From assembly GCA_902793325.1 (NCBI GenBank), contig CADBCY010000003.1, positions 30,921 through 94,920 of the forward strand: a DNA stretch of 64,000 nt, read 5' to 3'. Both the position numbers and the translations under genes were made by a program. This DNA comes from an uncultured Eubacteriales bacterium. GTDB taxonomy: Bacteria; Bacillota; Clostridia; Christensenellales; Aristaeellaceae. Below, piece by piece: positions 1-9,600 of this stretch; positions within the stretch are counted from its first letter, which is position 1, and each line of letters begins with the position of its first letter. The notes under the pieces are model-generated. The model did not search any database. It worked only from the letters and a program-made list of their open reading frames with translations, and was not told where the DNA came from.

Positions 1-32
1 CGGAGGGGCGGTCGCCCAATGCCCTGCGGCTG

Positions 33-52
33 CCCGCGCGCCGTCGCGCGGG
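33..52 (-). terminator. GC hairpin after the DUF4298 gene
   Basis: Perfect 8-bp inverted repeat (CCCGCGCG / CGCGCGGG, 4-base loop) lying 2 bp past the stop of the minus-strand DUF4298 gene. There is no clear U tract in the part visible, so termination is only suggested. Confidence 0.4.
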
Positions 53-54
53 AT

Positions 55-351
55 TCAGATTCGGTTTTTCAGGATGTCGGTCGCGAGCTCCAGCATGTGG
101 AACGCGGCGTCCCGCACGGCGGTGATCTCGTCGTAGACGAGGTCCTCGGAGAGCACCCCGGCCTTCGTGCCTTCGGGCAGCTCCGCCGCCCGGTCCGCAT
201 ACCATGCCTCGCTGCCGTAATACCGGAACAGGGCGATCATGCGCTCCCGAAGGGCGTCCATGTCGTCCAGCCGCGCGTTCAGCGCCGCCGTCGCCTCGCG
301 GCACTCGTCCAGCGCGGCCTCCATTGCAATGATCCTTTCGATGTGCGTCAT
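55..351 (-). CDS. DUF4298 domain protein
   Basis: A 98-residue soluble, acidic, mostly helical protein beginning MTHIERIIAMEAALDECREA. The pattern with an aromatic Y-Y-G-S-E-x-W segment near residues 44-50 and a conserved E-D-L-V-Y-D segment near residue 69-74 matches DUF4298, a small family common in Firmicutes and of unknown role. The ATG at 351 follows a GGAAGGGGG stretch that can serve as a ribosome site. It is transcribed away from the MATE gene at 486, with a promoter in the shared gap. Function cannot be assigned from sequence. Confidence 0.75.
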   Translation of the reverse strand: MTHIERIIAMEAALDECREATAALNARLDDMDALRERMIALFRYYGSEAWYADRAAELPEGTKAGVLSEDLVYDEITAVRDAAFHMLELATDILKNRI

Positions 352-380
352 CCCCCTTCCGGGCGCGTGCGCCCGCCCCC

Positions 381-410
381 ATTATAATGCGGGATGCGCC
401 CGGCGGTCAA
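381..410 (-). promoter_or_regulatory. Sigma-A-like promoter for the DUF4298 gene
   Basis: Read on the minus strand: TTGACC (405-410), an 18-base spacer, then TATAAT (381-386), about 30 bp before the DUF4298 start. The -10 core ATTATAAT is palindromic and could also serve the plus strand, but no matching -35 for the MATE gene was seen. Confidence 0.55.
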
Positions 411-485
411 CTCCAATCTGCGCGCCGCGAAAGACACGGCCGGCCGGCGGATGCGCCCGGGACCGGTCGGGAAGGAGGAATCCCC

Positions 486-1841
486 ATGGCCAACGATACG
501 ATGATCCGCGATCTGACGCGGGGGCCCGTCGTGTCGCAGCTCTTCCGCTTCGCCATGCCCCTGTTCATCTCCAACGCCCTGCAGGCCGTGTACAACCTCG
601 TGGACATGGTCGTCGTGGGCAATTACATCGGCAAGGCGGGCATGTCCGCCGTGTCCATCGGCGGCGACATCCTCCACCTGCTGACCTTCGTCGCGATGGG
701 TTTCTCCTCCGCCGGGCAGGTCATCATCGCCCGCGCGGTCGGGGCCAACCGGCTGGACGACGTGAAAAAGACGATCGGCACCATGTTCAGCTTCCTGCTG
801 GGGGCGTCCGTATGCATCGCGCTGGGGTGCTTTGTGATCCGCCGCCAGGTGCTGCACTGGCTGAACACGCCGGACGCGGCCTGGGCGTACACGATGGACT
901 ACATGGTCACCTGCGTGTGCGGCCTGGTGTTCATCTACGGCTACAACATCGTCAGCGCCATCCTCCGCGGCATGGGGGACAGCCGGCGGCCGTTCGCGTT
1001 CATCGCCGTCGCGGCCGTGCTGAACACCGCGCTGGACGTGCTGTTCGTCAAGTACTGCGGGCTGGAGGTGTTCGGCGCGGCGCTCGCCACCGTGATCGGG
1101 CAGGGCGTGAGCTTCATCGCCTCGATCATCTACCTCTACCGCCATCGCGACAGCTTCGGCTTCGACTTCCGGCCCGCCAGCTTCCGCATCGACCCGCAGG
1201 CGTTCCGGCGGCTCCTGGCGCTCGGGATCCCCATGGCGATCCAGTCCGCCGCCGTCAGCTTCTCCAAGATCATACTGATGGCCTGGATCAACCTGTTCGA
1301 CGTGACGTATTCGGCGCTGGCGGGCATTTACAACAAGGTCAACATCATGGTCAACGTCATCGCCATGTCCTTCACCACCGCCGGCAGCACCATGGTCGGC
1401 CAGAACCTCGGCGCGCGAAAGCACGGCCGCGTCAATCGGACGCTGGCGACGGTGCTGGCAGTCGGCATGGCGATCGCCGCCGCGCTGCACGTCGTCATGG
1501 CGGTTTGCCCGGACGCCGTGTACGGCATCTTCACGCCCGACGCGGGGCTGCTCGCCGTCGCCGCCGTGCTCACGGTGCCGATCATACTGAACTTCTACGG
1601 CGCGGCCACCCGCAGCGCGGCGTTTTCCCTCATCAACGGCTCGGGGCGGTCCGGCCTGAACCTGGCGGTCGCCATCATCGACGGCGTGATCACGCGCATC
1701 GGCTTGGCCGCGCTGCTGGGCTTCGCGCTCCGGATGGACTGCTTCGGCTTCTGGATGGGCGACGCGCTGGCGGGCTTCATGCCCCTGCTGATCGGCGGCG
1801 CGTTCTACCTCTCCGGAAAGTGGAGGGAGGGCGCGGCCTGA
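486..1841 (+). CDS. MATE family multidrug/metabolite efflux transporter
   Basis: A 451-residue inner-membrane antiporter of the MATE (NorM/DinF) family, expected to export cationic drugs or metabolites using an ion gradient. Two six-helix halves are visible. The first opens with FRFAMPLFISNALQAVYNLV and the typical D-x-x-x-V-G motif; the second has IPMAIQSAAVSFSKII and the G-x-N-x-G-A segment (VGQNLGARK, around residues 301-309). The start at 486 is set by AAGGAGGAATCCCC just before ATG. Unlike the three other MATE-like genes in this window it has no C-terminal ATPase domain. It converges on the MATE-ATPase gene at 1866-3614 with a 24-bp gap. Substrate unknown. Confidence 0.85.
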   Translation: MANDTMIRDLTRGPVVSQLFRFAMPLFISNALQAVYNLVDMVVVGNYIGKAGMSAVSIGGDILHLLTFVAMGFSSAGQVIIARAVGANRLDDVKKTIGTMFSFLLGASVCIALGCFVIRRQVLHWLNTPDAAWAYTMDYMVTCVCGLVFIYGYNIVSAILRGMGDSRRPFAFIAVAAVLNTALDVLFVKYCGLEVFGAALATVIGQGVSFIASIIYLYRHRDSFGFDFRPASFRIDPQAFRRLLALGIPMAIQSAAVSFSKIILMAWINLFDVTYSALAGIYNKVNIMVNVIAMSFTTAGSTMVGQNLGARKHGRVNRTLATVLAVGMAIAAALHVVMAVCPDAVYGIFTPDAGLLAVAAVLTVPIILNFYGAATRSAAFSLINGSGRSGLNLAVAIIDGVITRIGLAALLGFALRMDCFGFWMGDALAGFMPLLIGGAFYLSGKWREGAA

Positions 1842-1865
1842 GCCGGGCGGGGAAGCCGGCGCGCG

Positions 1866-3614
1866 TCATGCATCCCGCGCGGGCCGGTACGCGCAGGTTA
1901 CGACCGTGGTGTTGAAGCCGACGATCTGGTGGTATTCGACGTTCGAGGCCAGCGCCCGTATGAGCGGGAGCCCGGTGACCATCCCGCCGTCCGTCATGTA
2001 CTCGGTGGGGTTGAAGATCCGGCCGCTGTCGCGCACCTTCAGCACCACGCTGTCGTCCAGTATGCGGAAGAACAGGTCGATCTGGTCGGCGGGCTTCAGC
2101 CCGGAGTACCGCGCGATGTTCACGCAGAGCTCCTCCGCGGAGACGCCCACCGCGCCCGCCAGCCCGGGCGGCAGGCCGTTGGCCCGGCAGAAATCCAGCA
2201 GCGCCTGGGACGCCTCCGTGGCCTCGCGCTCCGTGCAGCCGATGCTGGCCTCCCAGGTCCGGCTGATCTCCGACGGGCGCAGCATCAGGAAGCTGTCGCA
2301 GCCCTCCCGCTTCGCCCTGCGCCGCATGCGGCACGCGACGAAGGCCATGGACAGCGCCGCGGAGATGGCGAAAGCGGACGCCATCGGGAGGATGCCGACC
2401 CGGGACAATAAATAGAAAATCGGAATCATGAACACCGCCCCCTGGAGCACCGACAGCTCCGTGGCGGTGTTTTCGTGTCCCGTGGACTGGTAGAAGCAGC
2501 GCAGCACGTACAGCGGCGCGACCAGCGGAACGGCGAGGCAGTACACGCGCAGCCACGGGACCAGGATCGACAGCATCTGCGCGTCGTTCACGCCGTAGAT
2601 GCCGGCGAACGCCGCGGGGAACAGCTCCAGCCCCGCGAAGATGACCGCGCAGAGTCCCAGCACCAGTGCCAGCGCCGATTTCAGCACGTGCAGCATGCCG
2701 TTGCGGTCCCGCTCGCCGTACAGCGCGCCCACGACGCTGGCCATCGAGGTCGCCGCGCCCTCCGCCGCCATCGTCGCGTAGAGCATGCCGGCGTTGCATA
2801 CGGAGATGATCTGCCCGCCCGCGCTGCCCAGCATGCGCAGCATGGTGGCGTTGACGGTGTAGTTCCTGAGCATGTCGCAGGCGTCGATCAGCGATATGGG
2901 CAGGCCCACCCGCAGCACCTCGACCAGGCGGCCGAGGTCGCCGGCCCCGGGCCGCACGAAGCGCAGCGAGCGCGACCGGCTGCGCAGCCAGGGGATCAGC
3001 AGGCCCGCGGCCAGGGCGTAGCCCGTCACCGTCGCCCACCCCGCGCCGCGGATCCCCCAGCCGAACACGCGAATGTACAGTATGTCGCACAGCAGGTTGA
3101 TGACGTTCGCCACGATCGGGATCGACGCCGCCAGCCTGTGGCGGCTCTCCAGCCGCATGAAGGACGCCGAGCCGTTGCTCAGCACGGTGAACGGCGCCAG
3201 CGCCCACAGCGGCCGCAGGTAAGCCTCCACGCTCGCGCCCAGCGCGCCCGGCCCGGCCAGGAACCCGGCCAGCGCCGGCGCGGTCAGCATGCCCGCCGCC
3301 GCGAGCAGCGCGGAGAACAGCACGCCGCCGCCCAGGGCCAGCGTGAACACGCGGTTGCATTCCTCGAACCTGCGCGCGCCCATCCGCTGCGACACCAGCG
3401 TGCCGCCGCCCGAGATGAACAGGCAGAACGCGATGTTCTTCACGTACACCACCGGTATGGTCAGGTTTACCGCGGTGAACGCCTCCGGGCCGATCAGCTT
3501 GCCGACCAGTATGCCGTCCACGATGGTCGCCACGTAGATGGACAGCGTGAACGCCATCGTGGAACAGAGGTATTCCAAGTATTTTTTGCGCACCAGCACG
3601 CCGTTTCGCTTCAT
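1866..3614 (-). CDS. MATE transporter with C-terminal RsbW-like ATPase domain (copy A)
   Basis: A 582-residue protein in two parts. Residues 1-440 are a 12-helix MATE-type transporter (motifs such as ATIVDGILVGKLIG and SGGGTLVSQRMGARR). Residues about 455-582 match HATPase_c_2, the anti-sigma kinase fold of RsbW/SpoIIAB: N box E-x3-N in SAEELCVNIARYSG, G1 box VRDSGRIFNP, and a C-terminal GLPLIRALASNVEY segment. Membrane efflux coupled to a cytosolic nucleotide-binding or kinase module is inferred. It starts 15 bp after the NRPS stop on the same strand with GGGGAGGGACGGTT before ATG, so it is probably translated from the NRPS mRNA and may export the peptide. Two homologues lie at 41014-42751 and 57719-59515. 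Confidence 0.85.
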   Translation of the reverse strand: MKRNGVLVRKKYLEYLCSTMAFTLSIYVATIVDGILVGKLIGPEAFTAVNLTIPVVYVKNIAFCLFISGGGTLVSQRMGARRFEECNRVFTLALGGGVLFSALLAAAGMLTAPALAGFLAGPGALGASVEAYLRPLWALAPFTVLSNGSASFMRLESRHRLAASIPIVANVINLLCDILYIRVFGWGIRGAGWATVTGYALAAGLLIPWLRSRSRSLRFVRPGAGDLGRLVEVLRVGLPISLIDACDMLRNYTVNATMLRMLGSAGGQIISVCNAGMLYATMAAEGAATSMASVVGALYGERDRNGMLHVLKSALALVLGLCAVIFAGLELFPAAFAGIYGVNDAQMLSILVPWLRVYCLAVPLVAPLYVLRCFYQSTGHENTATELSVLQGAVFMIPIFYLLSRVGILPMASAFAISAALSMAFVACRMRRRAKREGCDSFLMLRPSEISRTWEASIGCTEREATEASQALLDFCRANGLPPGLAGAVGVSAEELCVNIARYSGLKPADQIDLFFRILDDSVVLKVRDSGRIFNPTEYMTDGGMVTGLPLIRALASNVEYHQIVGFNTTVVTCAYRPARDA

Positions 3615-3629
3615 AACCGTCCCTCCCCG

Positions 3630-6600
3630 TCAGACGTCAAAGAACCCGAAGCCCGCCATGGCCCGGATGGCCCGCTCGATGTACTCCGGCGTGATGACGG
3701 GCCACGAGAAGCCGAGGCGGTAGAGCGCCTTGACGGTATAGGCGTTGCTGACGTCCACGTAGCGGTGGACCTCGCCGCCGTTGGTCTGGTAGGATACCAG
3801 GCTGGAGACCTCCAGGCTGTGCGCCGGGTCCGTCAGCATTTCGTTGAGCCGCTGCCGGAACCGCCCGGCGGTGACCACGTTGAGCCGCATGCCGCAGTTG
3901 TCGAGCGCCTCGAGGATGTTGGCCATGTGCACCACGTGGCAGTTGTCCGCGTGGAACACCGTGTACCGATCCTGCGTGCCGGCGAGCAGCACCAGCGCCC
4001 GGGCGACGGAATCGACGGGGGAGAACTCCACCGGCGTATCCATGTCCTCCACCGGGAAGCAGCCCAGCGCCACGTAGGCCCGCAGCCGGTTCATGAAGCC
4101 GTTGGTGGTGAAGTTGATCTGGAACTCGCCGTCGCTGCGCCGGCTCATCAGGTTGCCCACGCGCATGATCTTGGCGCGCAGGCCGCGCTCCGTGATCGCG
4201 GAGAGGATCTCCCGCTCCGCCTGGAGCTTGGACCGGGTGTACTTCGTGCCCAGCGTCTGGCCGATGTCGAGGTCGCACTCGGTAAACCGCCGCCCCTCCG
4301 GCACGCTGCCGTCGACGGACTGCCCGGCCACGCTCTCGGTGGACACCTGCACGAGGCGCGCGCCCTTTTGGAGCGCGAGCTCGATCAGGTTCCGCGCGCC
4401 CTGCAGGTTGACGCGCTCGATGATGTCGTCCTGGGCGAAGTGCTTGACCACCGCCGCGCAGTTAAAGACGGTGTCGACGGGGAAACCGTCCAGCGCCTGC
4501 GCGAGGTCGTCGTCGGTGACGTCAGCCATGACGATGCGGATGCGCGCCTCGAACGCCGCGTCGAAGGTATCGTCGAAGTAGTACGCCAGCAGCGCCTTCA
4601 GCCGCTGCTCCGCCGACAGGCGCCGCTTCGGCCGCACCAGGCAGACGATGCGCTCCGCGCGATCCTGCCGCAGCAGCTCCCGCAGCACGTGGATCCCCAG
4701 GAAGCCCGTCGCGCCCGTCAGCAGCACGTTGCCGAGCGGCGCGGACGCGATGCCCTCCAGATGCGCCGCGGTATTGCAGGCCAGGGCCCCGCAGCCCGGC
4801 GGCGCGGCCTGCGGCTGCGGCGCGGGCGCCTGCTCCGGCGGGGCCTCGCGCTCCGGCGGGCGGCGGACGAAGGCGGCCAGCGCCCGCGGCGTGGTGTGGT
4901 CGAACACGTTCCGGTAGACCAGATCCCAGCCGCGGCCGACGGCGAAGGCCACCACCATCATGGCCGACAGCGACGTGCCGCCGATCTCGAAGAAGTCGTC
5001 CGTGGCGCCGACGCGCGGGCGCTTCAGGATCTCGGCGAAGCAATCGCAGAACGCCCGCTCCACGTCGTCGGCCGGGGGCTCGAAGGCGCTCGCGGCGCGC
5101 TCGAAGCCCACGTCGGGCAGGCGCTTGCCGTCGATCTTTCCGTTGGCGGTCAGGGGCATTTCGTCGAGCTGCGTCAGCACGTCCGGGATCATGTAGGCCG
5201 CCAGGCGCTCCCGCATGAAGCCGGCGAGCGCGTCGGCGGACACCCGTTCCCGCGCGGTGTAGAAGCCCGCGAGGTAGTCCTCGGAGCCGTTGTTGCGGAC
5301 GACGACCTTTGCCAGCTGGATCCCCGGCATGGCCAGCATGACGCTTTCGATCCCGTCCAGCTCCACCCGCAGGCCCCGCAGCTTCACCTGGTTGTCCCTG
5401 CGGCCGCGGAAATCGATCTCGCCGTCCGGCAGCAGCCGCGCCAGGTCGCCGCTCCGGTAGGCGGGGCGATCCCACAGGCGGAAGAAGCACTTCGCGGTCA
5501 GCTCGTCCCGGTTCCGGTAGCCGCGCCCCACGCCCTCGCCGAGAATCACCATCTCGCCCAGCGCGCCCAGCGGCAGCACGTGGCCGCCTGCGTCCGTCAT
5601 GACCACCTTCACGTTGCCGTTGGGCAGGCCGATGGTCACGCGCTCGCCGCCCGTCATCACCGCCATGGTGCAACTGATGGTGGCCTCGGTCGGGCCGTAG
5701 CCGTTCATGATGTACACGTCCCGGTTCCACGCGCGGATCTTGTCGTACAGCGCCGCCGGGAATGCCTCCGCGCCGACGTCGATGGCGGCGAGCCGCTCGA
5801 TCGCCGGGCGCATCGCGGGCACCTCCAGCAGGTTCGACAGCAGCGACGGCGTGCAGGTGAGCAGGTCCACGCCGTTGTCCAGGCACAGCGCCCGCAGGGC
5901 CCGGTAGTCGCGGCGCTCGTCGTCGTTGGCCATGACGACGGTCAGGCCGTGGGCCAACGGGATGAATTCCTCCATGACGGACACGTCGAACGATACGGAG
6001 GCCAGCGCCAGCGACACCCGGCCGCGCCGGATATAGCCCAGGATCTCCCGGTTCCTGGGGTTGTCGTCCACGAAATTCACCAGGTTGCGCTGCGTCAGCA
6101 GCACACCCTTGGGCCGGCCCGTGGAGCCGGAGGTGTAGATGGAATAGGCCAGCGCGTCGAAGGGCACGTCGAGGTTCAGGTCGTCGGCGGACAGCGAGGG
6201 ATCGGTTGCGTCCTCGACGAAGCAGACCTCCAGCCCGGGCCGCTCGAACAGCGCGCCGCGGGCGGCGAAGAGGTCCCGGGAGGTGACGATCTGCGCGCAG
6301 CCGGCGTCCTCCAGGATGAAGGAGATGCGGTCGTCCGGGTATTCCGGGTCGATGGGCAGGAACGCGCCGCCCGCCTTCAGTATGCCCTGCCGCGCCACGT
6401 AGACTTCCACGCCGCGGTTCAGCAGCACCGCGCAGAGCCTTTCCACGTCCAGGCCGCGGCGGCGCAGCAGCCGCCCCAGCCGGTTGGCCCGGGCGTTCAA
6501 TTCGGCGTAGGTCAGCCTTTCGCCGTTGGCGACGGCGGCCACGCGGTCGGGCCACTTCGCCGCGCTGTCCTGGAGCAGGCGGTAGGCGGGGCGCTCGGCC

Positions 6601-9600
6601 ACGGGCCAGTCGGTGTCGTGCAGCGCCCTCAGCGCGGCCTCCGTGGCGTCGGACGCCGGGCGCACCGCGCCCAGCACCTCCTTCGTCAGGAATTCCGCGG
6701 CCACCTGCGCCATGCAGTCCATGAACGAGCGCACGAAGGCCGCGCCGTAGACCTCCGGCCGGTGCTCGCACGCGAAGGCGATGCGGCCGCCCTCGACCGA
6801 AACGTCCACGGACAGCGCGGACTTGGCGGTGTCCGACGCCGGGCGGATGACCTCCGCGGGCGCGCCGCAGAAGATCGGCGCGATCTCCATATCGTCCTGC
6901 CAGGCCACCATCAGCTCCGCGCTGACGCCGTAGGCGCGGGCGATTTCCGCGAAGCCGAACGAATCGCTGTTCATGGAGCCGTCCAACTGGTCCCGCACCG
7001 CGGCCAGGTAATCCGCCACCCGCGTCTCGGGCGTCCACCGGCAGCGCACCGGCAGCGTCCGGACGAGCATGGTCACGGTGTTGAACGCGCGGCTGTCGCT
7101 GCGCCCGTCGTAGATGGTGGTGAACACGGCCTCGTCCGAGGCGGTGAACGCGCCCAGCGCGTAGCCGAACACGGCGTTGAAGAACGCGTTGCCGGTGACC
7201 CTGTGCGCCGCGCAGAAGTCGCGCACCGCGGCGGCGTCCAGCCCGGTCAACAGGCGCAGGGGGCCCGCGCCGCCCTCGCCGGGCAGCGGGAGCAGCTCGG
7301 TCATCCGGGCGTCAGAGAGCAGGGCGTCGTACCAGGCCTGCGCCTCGGCGTAGCGCGGCCCGCCGCGCCGTTCCGATTCCTCCAGCGCCGCCTCGTAGCC
7401 CGTGAAGCGCTCCGGCTCGGGGGCTTCGCCCGCGTAGGCGGCCTCGATGTCCCGCTGCAGCAGGGCGCGGGAACGGCCGTCCGCGGCGATGTGGTGCATG
7501 TCGAGGTAGAAGTAGTTCCCTCCGGGCGTACAGTGGATCTCCGCCCGGTACAGCGCGTCGTGCAGCAGGTCGTAGGGCCGCGCAAGGCGCTCCGGCGCGA
7601 TGGGGGCGTCGCTGCGGATCAGCTCGACCTGCGCCGGGGCGGCGTCGTCCCGCAGGGCGAAGATCTGCCCGTCCCGCTCCCGGAGCCGCGCCTTCATGTA
7701 GGGGTGCGCGTCGACGGCGGCGGCGACGGCCGCGCGCAGGCGCCCGAGGTCGATGCCGTCGTCCAGCTTCCACAGCACGGGGATATTGTAGATGGTGGTG
7801 CCGGGGTGGTTCAGGCACTCCACGTAGATGCCGTACTGGGCCTGCGTCAGCGGGTACTCCTCCCGGACCTCGTAGGCCCTGCCCGCCTCCGCGCGCTCCA
7901 GCCACGCCGCCAGCGCCTCGACGGTATCGTGGGCGCGCAGCGCGGCCAGCGTCACGTCCCGCCCGAAGGTTTCGCTGATCCTGAGCATCAGCGCCACCAG
8001 CGTCAGCGAGGTCAGGCCGATGTCCGCGAAGGCGGTGCGGATGCCGAAGGCGCGCGAGCCGACGATCGCCGCCACGATATCGAACACGCTTTGCTGCGCG
8101 TCCGTCTCCGGCGGCGTCGCGTCGTCGTCCGTCGCCTGCAGCTCCGGCACGGGCAGGGCCTTCAGGTCGGTCTTGCCGTTGGCGGTGACCGGGATGGCGT
8201 CCAGGCGCGTGATGGCCGCGGGCACCATGTAGCGGGGCAGGCGGGCCGCCAGCGCCGCCTTCAGCGCCGATTCGTCCAATGCCGCGTCGCCGGTCCAGTA
8301 CGCGCAGAGCTGCTCCTGCCCGCCGATCACCTTGATCGCCGCCACCGCGCGCTTCACGCCCGGCTGCGCGGCCAGCGCCGATTCGATCTCGCCCAGCTCG
8401 ATGCGCAGGCCGCGCAGCTTCACCTGGCCGTCCATGCGCCCGAGGATCAGCACGTTGCCGTCTGCGTCCCATTTCGCGTAGTCGCCCGAGCGGTAGAAGC
8501 GCCCGCCCCGGAAGTCCACGAACCGCTCCGCGGTCTGCGCCTCCAGGTTGCGATAGCCCTTCGCCACACCGGGGCCGCCGATGTACAGCTCCCCGGTGAC
8601 GCCCCGGGGGACCAGCTCGCCGTTCGCGTCCACGATGTACTCCCGCACGTTCAGCAGCGGCCGACCGACGGAGATGTGGTCTGCGCGCTCCAGCCGCGCC
8701 ATGTTGCTGGAGATGGTGCACTCGGTGGGGCCATAGGTATTGATGATACGGGGAATGCCCAATGCCCTCAGGCGCTCGAGCAGCGCCGCGGGATAGCCCT
8801 CGCCGCCCGCCATGACCAGTTTAAGCCCTGCCAGCGCCTGCTCGAAGGGCGGGTATTCGAGGTATTGCAGGTAGCGCGACGGGGTAGCGTTCATAGCGTC
8901 CACGCCGTTTTCCCGGATCAGCGCGGCGAGGGACCGGGGATCGTTCATGGCGTTCTCTGCGGCGAATACCACGACTCCGCCGTTGACCAGCATCCCCAGC
9001 GTATCCTTCAGGGACAGATCGAAGGACACCGTGGTCACCGCCAACATGCTGTGAATCTCCCGCGCCACCGTATCGTAGAGTATATTGGCCGGATGAACCC
9101 GGCAGAAATTGCAGATCCCCCTGTGCCGCAGCATCACGCCCTTGGGCGTGCCGGTGGAGCCGGAGGTGTAGATCATGTAGGCCAGGTCGTCCCCGGTCAG
9201 CGGTACGCCGGGGTTTTCGGTCCTCTTGCCCGCGAGCAGCGCTTCGATGTTCACCGCTGCCCCGGGGTGGTCGGCCATGTGCGCGTCGGTCGCGATGATG
9301 CACGCCGCCCCGGAATCGCCGAGGATGTGCCGGATGCGCTCGGCGGGATACTCCGGGTCGCAGGGGATGAACGCCGCACCCGCCTTCAACGCGCCGAACA
9401 GCGCCGAGAAGTAGAAGCTGCGGCGCGGCAGCAGTAGCGCGACGCGGTCGCCCGGCCGTATGCCCCTGTCGATCAGGCTCCAGGCCACGCGGTTCGCGTC
9501 GGCGTTCAATTCCGCATAGGTCAGCGTCCTGTCGCAGGCAACCAGCGCCGTCTGGTCCGGCTTCTGCGCCGCGACCCGCTCAAACACCCCGTGCAGCAGG

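Noticed and set aside
2475-9437. A 2,320-codon open frame on the plus strand antisense to the NRPS
   Set aside because: It is a by-product of high GC in the third codon position of the NRPS; composition is Arg/His/Gln/Ala-rich with no domain, and the minus strand has clear NRPS motifs.
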